Numbered from the stretch's first letter, positions 24,691 through 33,772 are shown. The stretch: 64,000 bases of DNA from Chloroflexota bacterium (GCA_016234485.1 JACRBL010000038.1:1-64000), one strand, 5' to 3'. A program made the numbers and translations. The notes: a model not told the origin generated them from the sequence alone.

Positions 24691-24691
24691 A

Positions 24692-25714
24692 ATGAATATC
24701 TCAAAAAGGTTTTCTTCTTTTACTTTGCTTTTGGCTTTTATCCTGGTTTCTTGTGTTCAACCGCAAGAAACCCCTGTTGTCATCTCGACGGTAACAAATG
24801 AAGCCATGTACACTTCCACCCCAACGATGCTTCCGTCAGAAACACCTTCCCCGACAATTTCTCCTTCAAAGACGCCACGCCCAACTGAACCCCCATCGCC
24901 TACCATTCCTCCGTCAACTTTAACTGCGGTTGCTACACTTCAATCACTGATGGCCAGCCTGATTAATCAATATCCAGAACTTGAAAAATATGGTTACATC
25001 TGTTACCCAGAGTATTGTTACAGCATAATAATTTCTCCCGATGGTCAATTTACTGCCCTCACCAACGTGAATGTGATAGAGCTTTTTCGCACTAATGGAC
25101 AGAGAATTGGCACGTATCCATTCTATGATCTGTACGGATATCAAATTGACTATAGGGATGGTTACGTTTCAGTGGCGCACTGGTCAAAAGATGGAAAACT
25201 TCTATACATTGCCACTTCTGCTGGAGGCGATGGAGGTCCTGAGCCATATTTTGGGTACGAAAGTTCCCTTGCCCGAGTAAATTTGAAAGATGGGACTTGG
25301 GAAGACACAGGTATTTCAGGCGTATTTTCATTTTCTCCAACCGACCAATATATTGCCTACAGTACGAATGAGAGTGAAATTCGAATTCTAGATTTGCAAA
25401 GCCACGAAGAATCGATTTTCAACACAGAGGATTATTATCAATTTTTCAGCAAGTTTGTGTGGTCGCCTGATGGAAGAAGGATCATTTTTGCCGCAACGCC
25501 TGAACATTGGTATGAGGAAGGCACAACAGCCACCCTATACATGATCGATCTTGATAATGAGACCCTCTCGAAGGTGTATGAAGCCGTAATGCCGTTTTAT
25601 TATCCTGTTCGTTGGACAGAAGCCAACAAAGTCATATTGAATCTGGAAGGCGAATCTGGCGAATGGACTCTCGATTTATCGGTCAGTCCTCCTCAAATTA
25701 CATCATCGCAATAA
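24692..25714 (+). CDS. Lipoprotein with Pro/Thr linker and WD40/TolB-like propeller
   Basis: 340 residues. Lipoprotein signal with lipobox LVSC (Cys24), then a Pro/Thr/Ser-rich linker (PSETPSPTISPSKTPRPTEP), then a domain with repeated blade motifs (SPDGQF, SKDGKLLYIA, SPTDQYIAYS, SPDGRRIIFA) typical of TolB/WD40 beta-propellers. Likely tethered outside the membrane for protein or ligand binding. It is clearly AT-richer than both neighbours and sits between two related oxidoreductase genes, which suggests insertion. Its style matches the larger WD40 lipoprotein at 33975. No good ribosome site is seen. Confidence 0.75.
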   Translation: MNISKRFSSFTLLLAFILVSCVQPQETPVVISTVTNEAMYTSTPTMLPSETPSPTISPSKTPRPTEPPSPTIPPSTLTAVATLQSLMASLINQYPELEKYGYICYPEYCYSIIISPDGQFTALTNVNVIELFRTNGQRIGTYPFYDLYGYQIDYRDGYVSVAHWSKDGKLLYIATSAGGDGGPEPYFGYESSLARVNLKDGTWEDTGISGVFSFSPTDQYIAYSTNESEIRILDLQSHEESIFNTEDYYQFFSKFVWSPDGRRIIFAATPEHWYEEGTTATLYMIDLDNETLSKVYEAVMPFYYPVRWTEANKVILNLEGESGEWTLDLSVSPPQITSSQ

Positions 25715-25732
25715 GTTTACAAGGAAGTAAGT

Positions 25733-27250
25733 ATGACACAAACCTATCACACCATCATCATCGGCGCGGGACACAACGGACTGGTCGCCGCCGCGTATCT
25801 TGCAAAGCAGGGCAAAAAGGTTCTGGTTCTCGAACGCCGCGCCATCGTCGGCGGCTCGGTGGTGACCGAATCGTTTGGGTACGGATTCGCCGTCGACTCG
25901 GTTTTCACAGGCGGTAGTCTCCGCGCGGATATTGTGAGGGATTTGGGTCTCGGTACGAGCGAGAAGAGCGCTCGCTCTACTCGACCCGCGTTTATTTCCC
26001 TGCAACCCGATGGCAATCACATCACCCTCGACGCCGAGTCCATCAAACGCGTCTCCGCAAAGGACGCGGCGCGCTGGCCTGAGTTTGTCCGCTTCATGGA
26101 CAAGTCCGCCAAGATTTTGGAGAAGGCATATTCCTCCATCATGCCGCGCCTGCCGATGAACTTCGGTCTCAAGGAAGGCTTCGGCTTGATGGAACTTGGC
26201 CTGGCGCTGAAATTTGCAGGCCGCAAGGACATGCTCAACTTCATCCGCGCCCTGCCGATGACCGCGCAGGAACTGCTCGATGAAAATTTCGAATCGGACG
26301 CGGTCAAAGCCGCGGTCGCGTCGGTTGCCATCCACGGCTTCACGCTGGGACCGATGTCCGCGGGAACAGGCTACACCCTCATCCACAACTGGATGAATCG
26401 CGGCGGGCTAACCCCCCTCCGTCTCCCCCCAATTTCTCCGAAAATGGGGGGAGAGAAAGAGGGGGGTATCGGCGAGATCACGTCTGCGCTGGCGAATGCC
26501 GTGAAATCGTTCGGCGGCGAGATTCGCGTCAATGCGGAAGTGGCGAGCATCAAAATCGAAAATCAAATTGCCAAAGGCGTTATTCTTGCGAATGGCGAAG
26601 AGATTTCTGCGGACGTCATCCTCTCCTCCGCCGACCCGAAGCACACCCTGCTCAAACTCGTCGGTCCGCGCGAACTGCCGCCCGAATTTGTCTGGCACGT
26701 GCAATCCATCAAAATGCGCGGCTCGGTGGCGAAAGTCCACCTGCTGACCAAGGGCAAGCATGGTCTCCCCGAAGGAACGCTTGTCGTCGCGCCATCCATC
26801 AAATATTTGGAAAAAGCCTACGACGCCGCGAAGTATGGCGAAATTTCCGAAAAGCCGTATCTTGAAATCAGCGCCTCAGGCAAAACGATCTCCATCCATT
26901 TCCAATTCGCGCCATATCAATTGAAGAATGGTTCATGGAGCATGGAAAATAGGAAGGTGGAGAAATTAGCGATCGACACCCTGGCGGAATATTTCCCCAA
27001 TCTAAAATCCAAAATCGTAAATCGTAAATTAATAACGCCTCTTGATCTTGAACAAACCTACGGCCTCACCGAAGGCGATCTCAATCACGGACAACTGATG
27101 CTCGACCAGTTCCTGTTTATGCGTCCGATCCCAGGTTGGTCGAATCACAAGACGCCGATTGACAACCTCTATCTCTGCGGAAGCGGAGTCCACGGCGGAG
27201 GGGGAGTCAGCGGCGTGGCAGGGCGGAATGTGGCGAAGATTTTGAAATGA
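25733..27250 (+). CDS. FAD-dependent oxidoreductase, phytoene desaturase/PYROXD2-like (paralogue 2)
   Basis: 505 residues; AAGGAAGTAAGT precedes the ATG. IIIGAGHNGLVAAAYLAKQGKKVLVLERR and C-terminal LYLCGSGVHGGGGVSGVAG mirror paralogue 1. Between NWMNRGG and GEITSALANAVKSFGG it carries about 20 extra residues (LTPLRLPPISPKMGGEKEGG) encoded by a palindromic element at 26408-26468 that paralogue 1 lacks. A second odd stretch, NLKSKIVNRKLIT, comes from an AATCGTAAATCGTAAA tract at 27001-27033. The frame is intact despite both insertions. Confidence 0.85.
   Translation: MTQTYHTIIIGAGHNGLVAAAYLAKQGKKVLVLERRAIVGGSVVTESFGYGFAVDSVFTGGSLRADIVRDLGLGTSEKSARSTRPAFISLQPDGNHITLDAESIKRVSAKDAARWPEFVRFMDKSAKILEKAYSSIMPRLPMNFGLKEGFGLMELGLALKFAGRKDMLNFIRALPMTAQELLDENFESDAVKAAVASVAIHGFTLGPMSAGTGYTLIHNWMNRGGLTPLRLPPISPKMGGEKEGGIGEITSALANAVKSFGGEIRVNAEVASIKIENQIAKGVILANGEEISADVILSSADPKHTLLKLVGPRELPPEFVWHVQSIKMRGSVAKVHLLTKGKHGLPEGTLVVAPSIKYLEKAYDAAKYGEISEKPYLEISASGKTISIHFQFAPYQLKNGSWSMENRKVEKLAIDTLAEYFPNLKSKIVNRKLITPLDLEQTYGLTEGDLNHGQLMLDQFLFMRPIPGWSNHKTPIDNLYLCGSGVHGGGGVSGVAGRNVAKILK
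26408..26468. repeat. C/G-rich palindrome inserted in frame in paralogue 2
   Basis: Left arm ACCCCCCTCCGTCTCCCCCC, right arm GGGGGGAGAGAAAGAGGGGG, with AATTT...AAAAT at the centre. About 60 bases, a multiple of three in effect, giving a proline/glycine-rich loop. Confidence 0.8.
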
Positions 27251-27258
27251 TCAAAAAT

Positions 27259-27294
27259 ATCCGAAGCCAACGCGGCTTCGGATGTTTGCTTTAT
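27259..27294. terminator. Terminator between convergent genes
   Basis: ATCCGAAGCC-AACGC-GGCTTCGGAT followed by GTTTGCTTTATTT on the plus strand. The minus strand also shows ATATTTTTG after the stem, so it may serve both genes. Confidence 0.8.
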
Positions 27295-28058
27295 TTATGC
27301 AGTCGTCGCAAAACCCACAACGACGTCCCTTGAACGGTCAGCGCTACCGTGATAGCCGAAAGGAACGCGGCCGCAAGGCCGGCGCGTTCGAGCAGGAGAT
27401 TCAACGTGAGGAAAAACCCCGCGAAGGCAAACAGTCCGTAGAGCAGGCCGCGCAAGACATGCGACGCCGCGGCGGTTCCTTGATGGCGATGCGCGAAGAC
27501 TGTCAGGATGGAGGCGTAGAGCGGGATGGTCGTCAACAGCCCGGTCAGGCGCGGACCGATGAGGGGCGCGACGCCCGTCAGGGTCAGGATGAAGCCCGTG
27601 CCGATCAAAATGCGCGCGGGGATGTCCCACGGCCCGGGTTGCGCGTCGGTCGATTCGACTTTCTCGTTGGGGACCAGCCGCAACGCCAAAACGATCGCGC
27701 CGAGCACGGCAAAGAAAATGGGGAACAGCGGGAACGAAAGGTTTTGCAGGATGGCCGTGCAAACCAAAAATGCCAGCAGGCTTCCGACGATGGCGGCCAG
27801 CCAACGGAAGCGCTGCGCGATCCAAACGTATGCGAGCGCGTAGGCCACGAGCGAGAGGCCGCCGCTGATCACGCCCAGCGCCGCGTCCGCCGCGAAGGCC
27901 GCGTCGTGGCTGAGCGCGAGGAAAAATACCACAGGCCCCGAGGTGAGCGGCAGGCCGATGATCCATCCGCTCACGGCTGGCCCCCATTTTCTTCCCGCGA
28001 GGCTGGCCGAGCCGATGATGACGGGCGCGAGGATCAATTTCAAAACGAAGATATTCAT
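27291..28058 (-). CDS. Integral membrane protein, unknown function
   Basis: 255 residues, almost entirely hydrophobic, with about eight transmembrane helices (ILAPVIIGSASLAG, GWIIGLPLTSGPVVFFLAL, SLLAFLVCTAIL, FAVLGAIVLALRLV and others). A conserved-looking GLPLTSGPV motif lies after helix 1. I do not recognise the family; a transporter or permease-like role is possible but not shown. It stands alone, convergent with the oxidoreductase gene and divergent from the diguanylate cyclase. Confidence 0.65.
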   Translation of the reverse strand: MNIFVLKLILAPVIIGSASLAGRKWGPAVSGWIIGLPLTSGPVVFFLALSHDAAFAADAALGVISGGLSLVAYALAYVWIAQRFRWLAAIVGSLLAFLVCTAILQNLSFPLFPIFFAVLGAIVLALRLVPNEKVESTDAQPGPWDIPARILIGTGFILTLTGVAPLIGPRLTGLLTTIPLYASILTVFAHRHQGTAAASHVLRGLLYGLFAFAGFFLTLNLLLERAGLAAAFLSAITVALTVQGTSLWVLRRLHK

Positions 28059-28128
28059 AAGCGCACATCGTAATTGCCCGCCAGGAGTTTGTCAAATTAG
28101 CGAAATGATTTTTTGGGTCACATTCCCT

Positions 28129-28134
28129 TATAAT
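28129..28134 (+). promoter_or_regulatory. -10 box of the diguanylate cyclase gene
   Basis: TATAAT 20 bases before ATG 28155, with TTTGGAGG as ribosome site between. No good -35 is visible. Confidence 0.5.
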
Positions 28135-28154
28135 GAAATCCATTTGGAGGCCGC

Positions 28155-29609
28155 ATGGCAAAAACCAAAAGCGAAAGGTATTATCAAATGTTATTCGACC
28201 ACGCGCCCATCTCGCTCTGGGAGCAGGATTTCAGCTCCATCAAAAATCTCTTCGAAAGCCTCCGCCGCCAGGGCGTCCAGGATTTGAACCGCCATCTCGA
28301 CGAACACCCCGAACTGATCGAAGAGGCGATGTTGCTCATTAAAGTTGTGAACGTCAACCTGCAAACCCTCGCCATGTTCGGCGTGAAGACGAAGGACGAG
28401 ATGCTCGCGAATCTCGGTCATTTTTTTCGAGACGAGATGCGCGTCCACTTTCGGGATGAACTGCTCTCGCTCTGGGCTGGACGGTTGGCGTGGCGCGGCG
28501 AAGGGGTCAATTACACGCTGACGGGCGAGCCGCTCGACATCTTGCTCTCGTGGCGCATCCTGCCTGGCTCGGAGGAGACGTGGAAACAGGTTCTCGTCAC
28601 CATCGAGGATATCACCACCCGCAAGCAGGCCGAACGCGAATTGGCGCTGAGCGAAAACCGCCTGCGCGGCCTGTTCGAAAATTCGCCCATCTCCCTGTGG
28701 GAGGAGGATTACAGCCAGATCAAGAATTTCTTCGACAACCTGCGCGCCGTGGGCGTGAAAGACCTGATGGATTATTTGCAAACTCACCCTGAAGACGTGG
28801 CGCGCTGTATGAGCATGATCCGCGTTCTGGATGTGAACCAGAAAACCCTGACGATGTTTGGGGAGCGGTCCAAAGCGGAATTGTTGCAGAATCTCGACAA
28901 GGTATTCCGCGATGAGATGCGCGCCCACTTCCAAAATGAATTGGCAGACCTGTGGAGCGGAAAACTTTCCTACGAGACGGATGGCGTCAATTACACGCTC
29001 GGCGGCGAGCCGCTCCATGTTCACCTGTATTTGTCCGTCTTCCCCGGCTACAAGCAGACGCTTGGCCGCGTCCTCGTAGCGCTGGAGGATGTAACCGCGC
29101 GGCGCAAGGCCGAGGAATACCTGCGCTATCTTGGCTCTCACGATGTGATGACGGGACTCTACAACCGCGCCTATTACGAGGAGGAAATGAAGCGTCTCAG
29201 CGGAGGGCGCCGCCATCCCGTCAGTATCATCATCGCGGATCTCGACGGACTGAAGGAGGTAAATGACAAATTTGGGCACAAGGCAGGGGATAATCTCATC
29301 CGCCGCGCGGCTGAGACCCTCAAGGCAGGTTTTCGACAGGAGGATGTGCTCGCGCGTATCGGAGGGGACGAGTTCGCGGTGATCATGCCCAATACCGATG
29401 CGGCCACCGCGCGAGAAGCCGCGGCGCGCATCGAATCGCTGACGGCGCTTAACAATAAATTCTACGGCGAGCCGACTTTATCCATTTCCCTCGGCGCATC
29501 CACGGGCAACAAGGGCAGCGACCTCGAGGCCATCATGCGCGCCGCCGACGACAATATGTACAAAGAAAAACGCATCCGTCACCAACGGAGCGAGCCGCCG
29601 CGCAATTGA
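28155..29609 (+). CDS. Diguanylate cyclase with two tandem PAS domains
   Basis: 484 residues. Two clearly duplicated PAS modules (about 10-150 and 170-310) share APISLWEQDFSSIKN / SPISLWEEDYSQIKN, GVxDLxxxLxxHPE, FFRDEMRVHF / VFRDEMRAHF and GVNYTLTGEPL / GVNYTLGGEPL. The C-terminal GGDEF domain (about 315-478) has HDVMTGLYNRAYYEEE, DLDGLKEVNDKFGHKAGD and the intact active site RIGGDEF. It makes cyclic di-GMP from two GTP. No transmembrane segment, so it is a cytosolic sensor. The lone gene has its own promoter and terminator. Confidence 0.95.
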   Translation: MAKTKSERYYQMLFDHAPISLWEQDFSSIKNLFESLRRQGVQDLNRHLDEHPELIEEAMLLIKVVNVNLQTLAMFGVKTKDEMLANLGHFFRDEMRVHFRDELLSLWAGRLAWRGEGVNYTLTGEPLDILLSWRILPGSEETWKQVLVTIEDITTRKQAERELALSENRLRGLFENSPISLWEEDYSQIKNFFDNLRAVGVKDLMDYLQTHPEDVARCMSMIRVLDVNQKTLTMFGERSKAELLQNLDKVFRDEMRAHFQNELADLWSGKLSYETDGVNYTLGGEPLHVHLYLSVFPGYKQTLGRVLVALEDVTARRKAEEYLRYLGSHDVMTGLYNRAYYEEEMKRLSGGRRHPVSIIIADLDGLKEVNDKFGHKAGDNLIRRAAETLKAGFRQEDVLARIGGDEFAVIMPNTDAATAREAAARIESLTALNNKFYGEPTLSISLGASTGNKGSDLEAIMRAADDNMYKEKRIRHQRSEPPRN

Positions 29610-29650
29610 AAAAATCCCCGAAGACTGAAAGTCTTCGGGGATTTTTTTAA
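29609..29650. terminator. Bidirectional terminator
   Basis: AAAATCCCCGAAGACT-GAA-AGTCTTCGGGGATTTT followed by TTTAA on the plus strand; the minus strand has the A/T mirror, ending the epimerase gene. Confidence 0.9.
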
Positions 29651-30672
29651 AACAGATTTTTATTTTCCTGTACCCACTCGAACAACTTGCGGATGCCTTC
29701 CTCGACGCCGACCTGCGGCTTCCAGCCCAGTTCGCGCTCCGCCTTGCGGACATCGGCTACGAAGACGCGCTGGTCGCCTGGTCTCCAGTCGCCGCGCGCG
29801 ACGGGGATGGGGTGTCCGACCAACTCTTCGAGTAGTGGCCCGAACTCGGTCCAGATCGAGAGCGTGTTGGCCGAGCCGCCGCCGAGGTTGTAGACCTGTC
29901 CCGCGGCCACGTCAATTTTTTCCACGGCGAGGTCGTAGGCGCGGATCAAGTCGCTGACGTGGAGCAGGTCGCGAATCTGCTTGCCGTCGCCATAGATGGT
30001 GATCGGGCGCTCCATCACTGCGGCGATGACAAACCACGCCACCCAGCCCTGATCTTCAATGCCAAATTGGCGCGGGCCGTAAATGCAACTCTGGCGATAG
30101 ACGACCGTGGGCAGATCGTAGATGCGCGCATAATCGCGGACGTATTGATCGCCTGTGCCTTTTGAGCATCCGTACGGCGAATGGAAATCCAGCGGCTGAG
30201 CTTCGGGCGCGCCGAAGGGCAGGCTCTCGTATTCCCAACGCCCGCCGCGCTCGACGACGTTCACATCGTCCATCCCGCCATACACCTTGTTCGTGGACGC
30301 GTAAATCACAATGGGATTTCTCCCTGAAAGCCGCGCGGCCTCGACCACGTTGAACGTGCCGAGCGCGTTGTTTTCAAAATCGTCACGTGGATTGATGACG
30401 GACGTGGTCACCGCGACCTGTCCCGCCAAATGCACGATCACATCGGACCCTTTGGCGGACTCTGCCACGAGCGACGCGTCGCGCACGTCCCCGCGGATCA
30501 GGCGGAAGGAATCCTTGCCGAAGGTTTTCTCCAGCCAGTCCAAATTGCGCGGCGCGCCGCCCCGCGAAAAATTATCGAGGATGGTCACGCTCTCGCCGCG
30601 CGACAAAAGTTGATGCACATAATTCGAGCCGATAAACCCGGCGCCGCCCGTGATGAGGTAGTTTTTGGTCAT
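29647..30672 (-). CDS. NAD-dependent epimerase/dehydratase, CDP-paratose 2-epimerase-like
   Basis: 341 residues from MTKNYLITGGAGFIGSNYV (ATG at 30672; an upstream in-frame ATG lies in a repeat). NAD motif GGAGFIG, LDNFSRGGAPRNLDWL, YASTNKVYG, SPYGCSKGTGDQYV (Tyr and Lys of the catalytic pair) and YRQSCIYGPRQFG. The combination STNKVYG plus RGGAPRNLDWL is typical of CDP-tyvelose/paratose 2-epimerase relatives that act on nucleotide sugars for surface glycans. The precise sugar is not determined. It lies downstream of a flippase-like gene on the same strand, separated by a palindromic element. Confidence 0.85.
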   Translation of the reverse strand: MTKNYLITGGAGFIGSNYVHQLLSRGESVTILDNFSRGGAPRNLDWLEKTFGKDSFRLIRGDVRDASLVAESAKGSDVIVHLAGQVAVTTSVINPRDDFENNALGTFNVVEAARLSGRNPIVIYASTNKVYGGMDDVNVVERGGRWEYESLPFGAPEAQPLDFHSPYGCSKGTGDQYVRDYARIYDLPTVVYRQSCIYGPRQFGIEDQGWVAWFVIAAVMERPITIYGDGKQIRDLLHVSDLIRAYDLAVEKIDVAAGQVYNLGGGSANTLSIWTEFGPLLEELVGHPIPVARGDWRPGDQRVFVADVRKAERELGWKPQVGVEEGIRKLFEWVQENKNLF

Positions 30673-30685
30673 AAAGCCTCTTGCC

Positions 30686-30774
30686 CCGTCATTGCGAGGA
30701 GGGTGTTCTTCCCGACGAAGCAATCTCCTCGCGGTGGAGGGGATTGCTTCGGGAAAACCGCCCTCGCAATGACG
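30686..30774. repeat. CGTCATTGCGAGG...CCTCGCAATGACG palindromic element, copy 1
   Basis: Ends CCGTCATTGCGAGG and CCTCGCAATGACGG are exact inverted repeats; inner pairs GACGAAGCAATC / GATTGCTTCGGG. An 89-base element between the flippase-like and epimerase genes. Other copies or derivatives are at 56614, 57710 and 58852. Confidence 0.85.
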
Positions 30775-30786
30775 GATGAAAATGTG

Positions 30787-31803
30787 TTATTTCCCGGTGT
30801 CCGTTTTCCTCAACGCCATCAATTCCCGATACAGTCCGCCGATCGTTTCGCCTTCGCGGGCGAGACCAATGCCGCCGATCACGCCACTGTTGAGGTAGTT
30901 GTAGAGGCGCACCGTCAACGCGACGGCCAGCGCGGTGGATTCGTCGCCGGTGAGGACGGTCAGCGCGGCGGTGATGGCCCCGTCTGCGGTGCCGACTCCG
31001 CCGGGCAGGGCGGGAATCGCTCCGCCAAACGCGACCGCGCCGAGGGCGAAGAACGTCCAGATGAATTGCGCGTCGGGGAAGTAGGCTCGGATCATCAGGT
31101 AATACGCGGCCACGGCAATGCCCCAGTTGAGGAGCATCCAAAAGAGGAAGCGCAGGAAAAGCCATCCATCGGTGAGCACGCCCAGCCCGTCGAAGAATGA
31201 TTCGAGAAATCCACCGCCGAATTTTTGCAGGGACGGCCAGCGCGCGCTCAGTTTGTGGAACAAGTCCAGCGCCCATCGGTTGTAGCGCGCCAGCACGTAC
31301 ATCATCGCCAGGCCGAAGAGAACGATCCCGCCGACGATGTATCCGATTTGCCCTGAATCCTCCGCGCCCACCACAAACGGCAGGGACGCCAGCAGGATGG
31401 CGGCGGTGATGCCCAAATCTACCACGCGCTCGATCACGATGGTCGGCAGGACTTCGCCAAATTGAATCTTCGCTTTGCGGCTGATGAGGAAGGCGCGTCC
31501 CAACTCGCCGAGGCGGAAAGGCAGGATGGCGTTGAGCAGGTAGCCTTCGCCTTCGGTGAAGAATGTATCGGCGAACGAGGGACGGTCGCGCAGGAGCGTC
31601 TGCCAGACTTTGGCGCGCAAGGCCATCCACGCGAAGGACAGTGCGAACGAGACAGCCAACATGCCGTAGTTCGCGCCGCGCACGGCATTCACCATCTCGC
31701 CGAGGTCAACGAAATATAAAATAGCGCCGATCAACACAAGGCTGACAAGCGCGCCGGGGAGCCAGGATGGGATTCGGGATTTTCTGGGTTGGGATTTGCT
31801 CAC
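30787..31803 (-). CDS. Lysylphosphatidylglycerol synthase-type/UPF0104 membrane protein (flippase-like)
   Basis: 338 residues from the GTG at 31803 (VSKSQPRKSRIPSW; GAGGACATT upstream). The longer frame from ATG 31842 starts inside a repeat tract. Eight or so transmembrane helices; family segments include RLGELGRAFLISRKAKI, ERVVDLG and the late ALPGGVGTADGA. Proteins of this superfamily are membrane-embedded, lacking the aminoacyltransferase domain here, and often accompany glycolipid or polysaccharide synthesis genes. An epimerase gene follows. Function is inferred. Confidence 0.8.
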   Translation of the reverse strand: MSKSQPRKSRIPSWLPGALVSLVLIGAILYFVDLGEMVNAVRGANYGMLAVSFALSFAWMALRAKVWQTLLRDRPSFADTFFTEGEGYLLNAILPFRLGELGRAFLISRKAKIQFGEVLPTIVIERVVDLGITAAILLASLPFVVGAEDSGQIGYIVGGIVLFGLAMMYVLARYNRWALDLFHKLSARWPSLQKFGGGFLESFFDGLGVLTDGWLFLRFLFWMLLNWGIAVAAYYLMIRAYFPDAQFIWTFFALGAVAFGGAIPALPGGVGTADGAITAALTVLTGDESTALAVALTVRLYNYLNSGVIGGIGLAREGETIGGLYRELMALRKTDTGK

Positions 31804-31816
31804 AATGTCCTCGTTT

Positions 31817-31871
31817 CGCAATACGCAATACGAAGTATGCAATACGTATTGCGTACTTCGTATTGCATACC
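31817..31871. repeat. Short-word palindrome (GCAATACGAAGTATGCAATA)
   Basis: GCAATACGCAATACGAAG followed by the inverted CTTCGTATTGCATAC. It fills the gap between lepA and the flippase-like gene. Confidence 0.65.
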
Positions 31872-31874
31872 CTC

Positions 31875-33674
31875 TTACTCATCGCCCAGTCGCAACACCG
31901 CCATAAACGCGTCCTGCGGAATTTCCACGTTGCCGACCATCTTCAAACGGCGTTTGCCCTTCTTTTGTTTCTCGAGCAATTTCTTTTTGCGGGTGATGTC
32001 GCCGCCGTAGCATTTCGCCAACACGTCTTTGCGCGTGGCTTTGACATTGGCGCGGCTGATGATCCGTCCGCCCGCGGAGGCCTGCACGGCCACGTCGAAC
32101 AACTGGCGCGGAATCAACTCTTTCAGTTTGGTGATGAGACGTTGGCCTTTGTGGTACGCGTCGCGCTCGTGGACGATGGCCGCCAACGCGTCCACGGGTT
32201 CGCCGTTAACGAGGATCTCCAGTTTCTGCAACGTGTCGGGACGATATTCGAGGAACTGGTAATCGAGCGAGGCGTAACCTTTGGTGCGTGACTTCAACAG
32301 GTCAAAGAAGTCAATGATGATTTCGGAGAGGGGAATTTCAAAATCAAGTTGGACGCGATGCGGCGCGGGATATTCCTGCTGTTTGAAGACGCCGCGGCGC
32401 TTCGTCACCAAATCCATGATCGGGCCGTAATAATCTGTCGGCGTGATGATCTCGATGTTCATCCACGGCTCGCGGACTTCGAGGATCGTGCCTTCGTCGG
32501 GCAGGGCGGCGGGTGAGTCCACGGGGACGGTTGTTCCGTCGTGCAAAACCACTTCGTATTCCACCGACGGCGCGGTGAAGAGACAATCGAGGTTGTACTC
32601 GCGTTCGATGCGTTCCTGAATGATCTCCATGTGAAAGAGACCGAGGAAGCCCGCGCGGAAACCGAAGCCCAGCGCCTGCGAAGTTTCGGGCTGATAGGTC
32701 AGCGCGGCGTCGTTAAGTTGCAGTTTGTCGAGCGACTCGCGCAGGTCGGAGTGATCGTCCGCGTCCACGGGGTAGATGCCCGCGAAGACCATCGGCTTGG
32801 GCGTGCGGTAGCCCGGCAACGGGTCCGCGGCGGGAGCGGATGTGCGCGTGATCGTGTCGCCCACGCGGCACTCGTGCACCGTCTTGAAGCCCGTCGCAAC
32901 GTAACCCACTTCGCCAGAGCCGAGAGTCTGGGTAGCCTTCATGCCTGGCGCGAAGATTCCAATTTCAACGGGCTTCATGTCTGCGCCGGTGGCGAATAAA
33001 TGAAGAACGTCGGTATGCTTGAACGAGCCTTCAAAAACGCGCACGTAGGCGATGACGCCCTTGTACGAGTCGTAATGTGAATCAAAGACCAGCGCGCGCA
33101 GGGGAGCCTCATCCGCATCCTTCGGCGGCGGGATGCGCGTGACGATGGCCTCGAGGATGGCCTCGACGTTGACGCCGTCCTTCGCGGACACGCGCAAGAC
33201 CGCTTCGGGCGCGACGCCGAGGAGGGATCCCACATCCTCAGCCACTTCGTCGGGACGCGCCGAGGGCAGGTCAATTTTGTTGATGACGGGGATGACGGTC
33301 AGGTCGGCGTCGAGCGCCTGGTAAAGATTCGCCAGCGTCTGCGCTTCGATGCCCTGCGTGGCGTCCACCACCAGCACCGCGCCCTCGCAGGCCTTCAGCG
33401 CCCGCGAGACCTCGTAGCCGAAGTCCACGTGGCCGGGTGTATCAATCAGGTTGAGTTCGTACTTTTGGCTGTCTGCGGCGGTGTAATACATGCGGACAGC
33501 CGAGGCCTTGATGGTGACGCCTTTTTCACGTTCGAGGTCCATGCTATCTAGCACTTGCGCGGACATATCGCGATCCGAGATCGTGCCAGTCAATTGCAAC
33601 AGGCGGTCGGCGAGCGTGGATTTGCCATGGTCAACATGGGCGATGATACAGAAATTGCGGATGTGGTCGGTCAT
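31875..33674 (-). CDS. lepA: Elongation factor 4 (LepA)
   Basis: 599 residues from MTDHIRNFCIIAHVDHGKST (ATG at 33674); the longer frame to 33758 lacks conservation. G1 AHVDHGKST, G3 DTPGHVDF and G4 NKIDLP are present, then EF-G-like domains and the LepA-specific C-terminus (KLKELIPRQLFDVAVQASAGGRIISR, CYGGDITRKKKLLEKQKKGKRR). A ribosome-associated GTPase that can back-translocate or aid ribosome function under stress. A TATACT -10 on the minus strand is at 33710-33715. The C-terminal segment ends next to a repeat tract. Confidence 0.97.
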   Translation of the reverse strand: MTDHIRNFCIIAHVDHGKSTLADRLLQLTGTISDRDMSAQVLDSMDLEREKGVTIKASAVRMYYTAADSQKYELNLIDTPGHVDFGYEVSRALKACEGAVLVVDATQGIEAQTLANLYQALDADLTVIPVINKIDLPSARPDEVAEDVGSLLGVAPEAVLRVSAKDGVNVEAILEAIVTRIPPPKDADEAPLRALVFDSHYDSYKGVIAYVRVFEGSFKHTDVLHLFATGADMKPVEIGIFAPGMKATQTLGSGEVGYVATGFKTVHECRVGDTITRTSAPAADPLPGYRTPKPMVFAGIYPVDADDHSDLRESLDKLQLNDAALTYQPETSQALGFGFRAGFLGLFHMEIIQERIEREYNLDCLFTAPSVEYEVVLHDGTTVPVDSPAALPDEGTILEVREPWMNIEIITPTDYYGPIMDLVTKRRGVFKQQEYPAPHRVQLDFEIPLSEIIIDFFDLLKSRTKGYASLDYQFLEYRPDTLQKLEILVNGEPVDALAAIVHERDAYHKGQRLITKLKELIPRQLFDVAVQASAGGRIISRANVKATRKDVLAKCYGGDITRKKKLLEKQKKGKRRLKMVGNVEIPQDAFMAVLRLGDE

Positions 33675-33738
33675 ATTATGGAAGGTCCCGAATTTTCGAG
33701 GCGGGCGAGAGTATAACGCATTTGCAGAGGAGAGATGA

Positions 33739-33770
33739 AGAAAAAAAGTCACCATCACGGTGACTTTTCC
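33739..33770 (-). terminator. Terminator after tRNA-Glu
   Basis: AAAAGTCACC-GTGAT-GGTGACTTTTTTTC on the minus strand, immediately 3' of the tRNA. Confidence 0.85.
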
Positions 33771-33772
33771 AG

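Noticed and set aside
24692..25714. Insertion sequence carrying the lipoprotein gene
   Set aside because: No transposase, no clear terminal inverted repeats and no obvious target-site duplication; only composition and a word tract suggest acquisition.
27282..28073. 263-codon plus-strand open frame opposite the membrane-protein gene
   Set aside because: It is highly charged and repetitive in composition, typical of an antisense shadow; the minus-strand frame encodes a coherent multi-span membrane protein.
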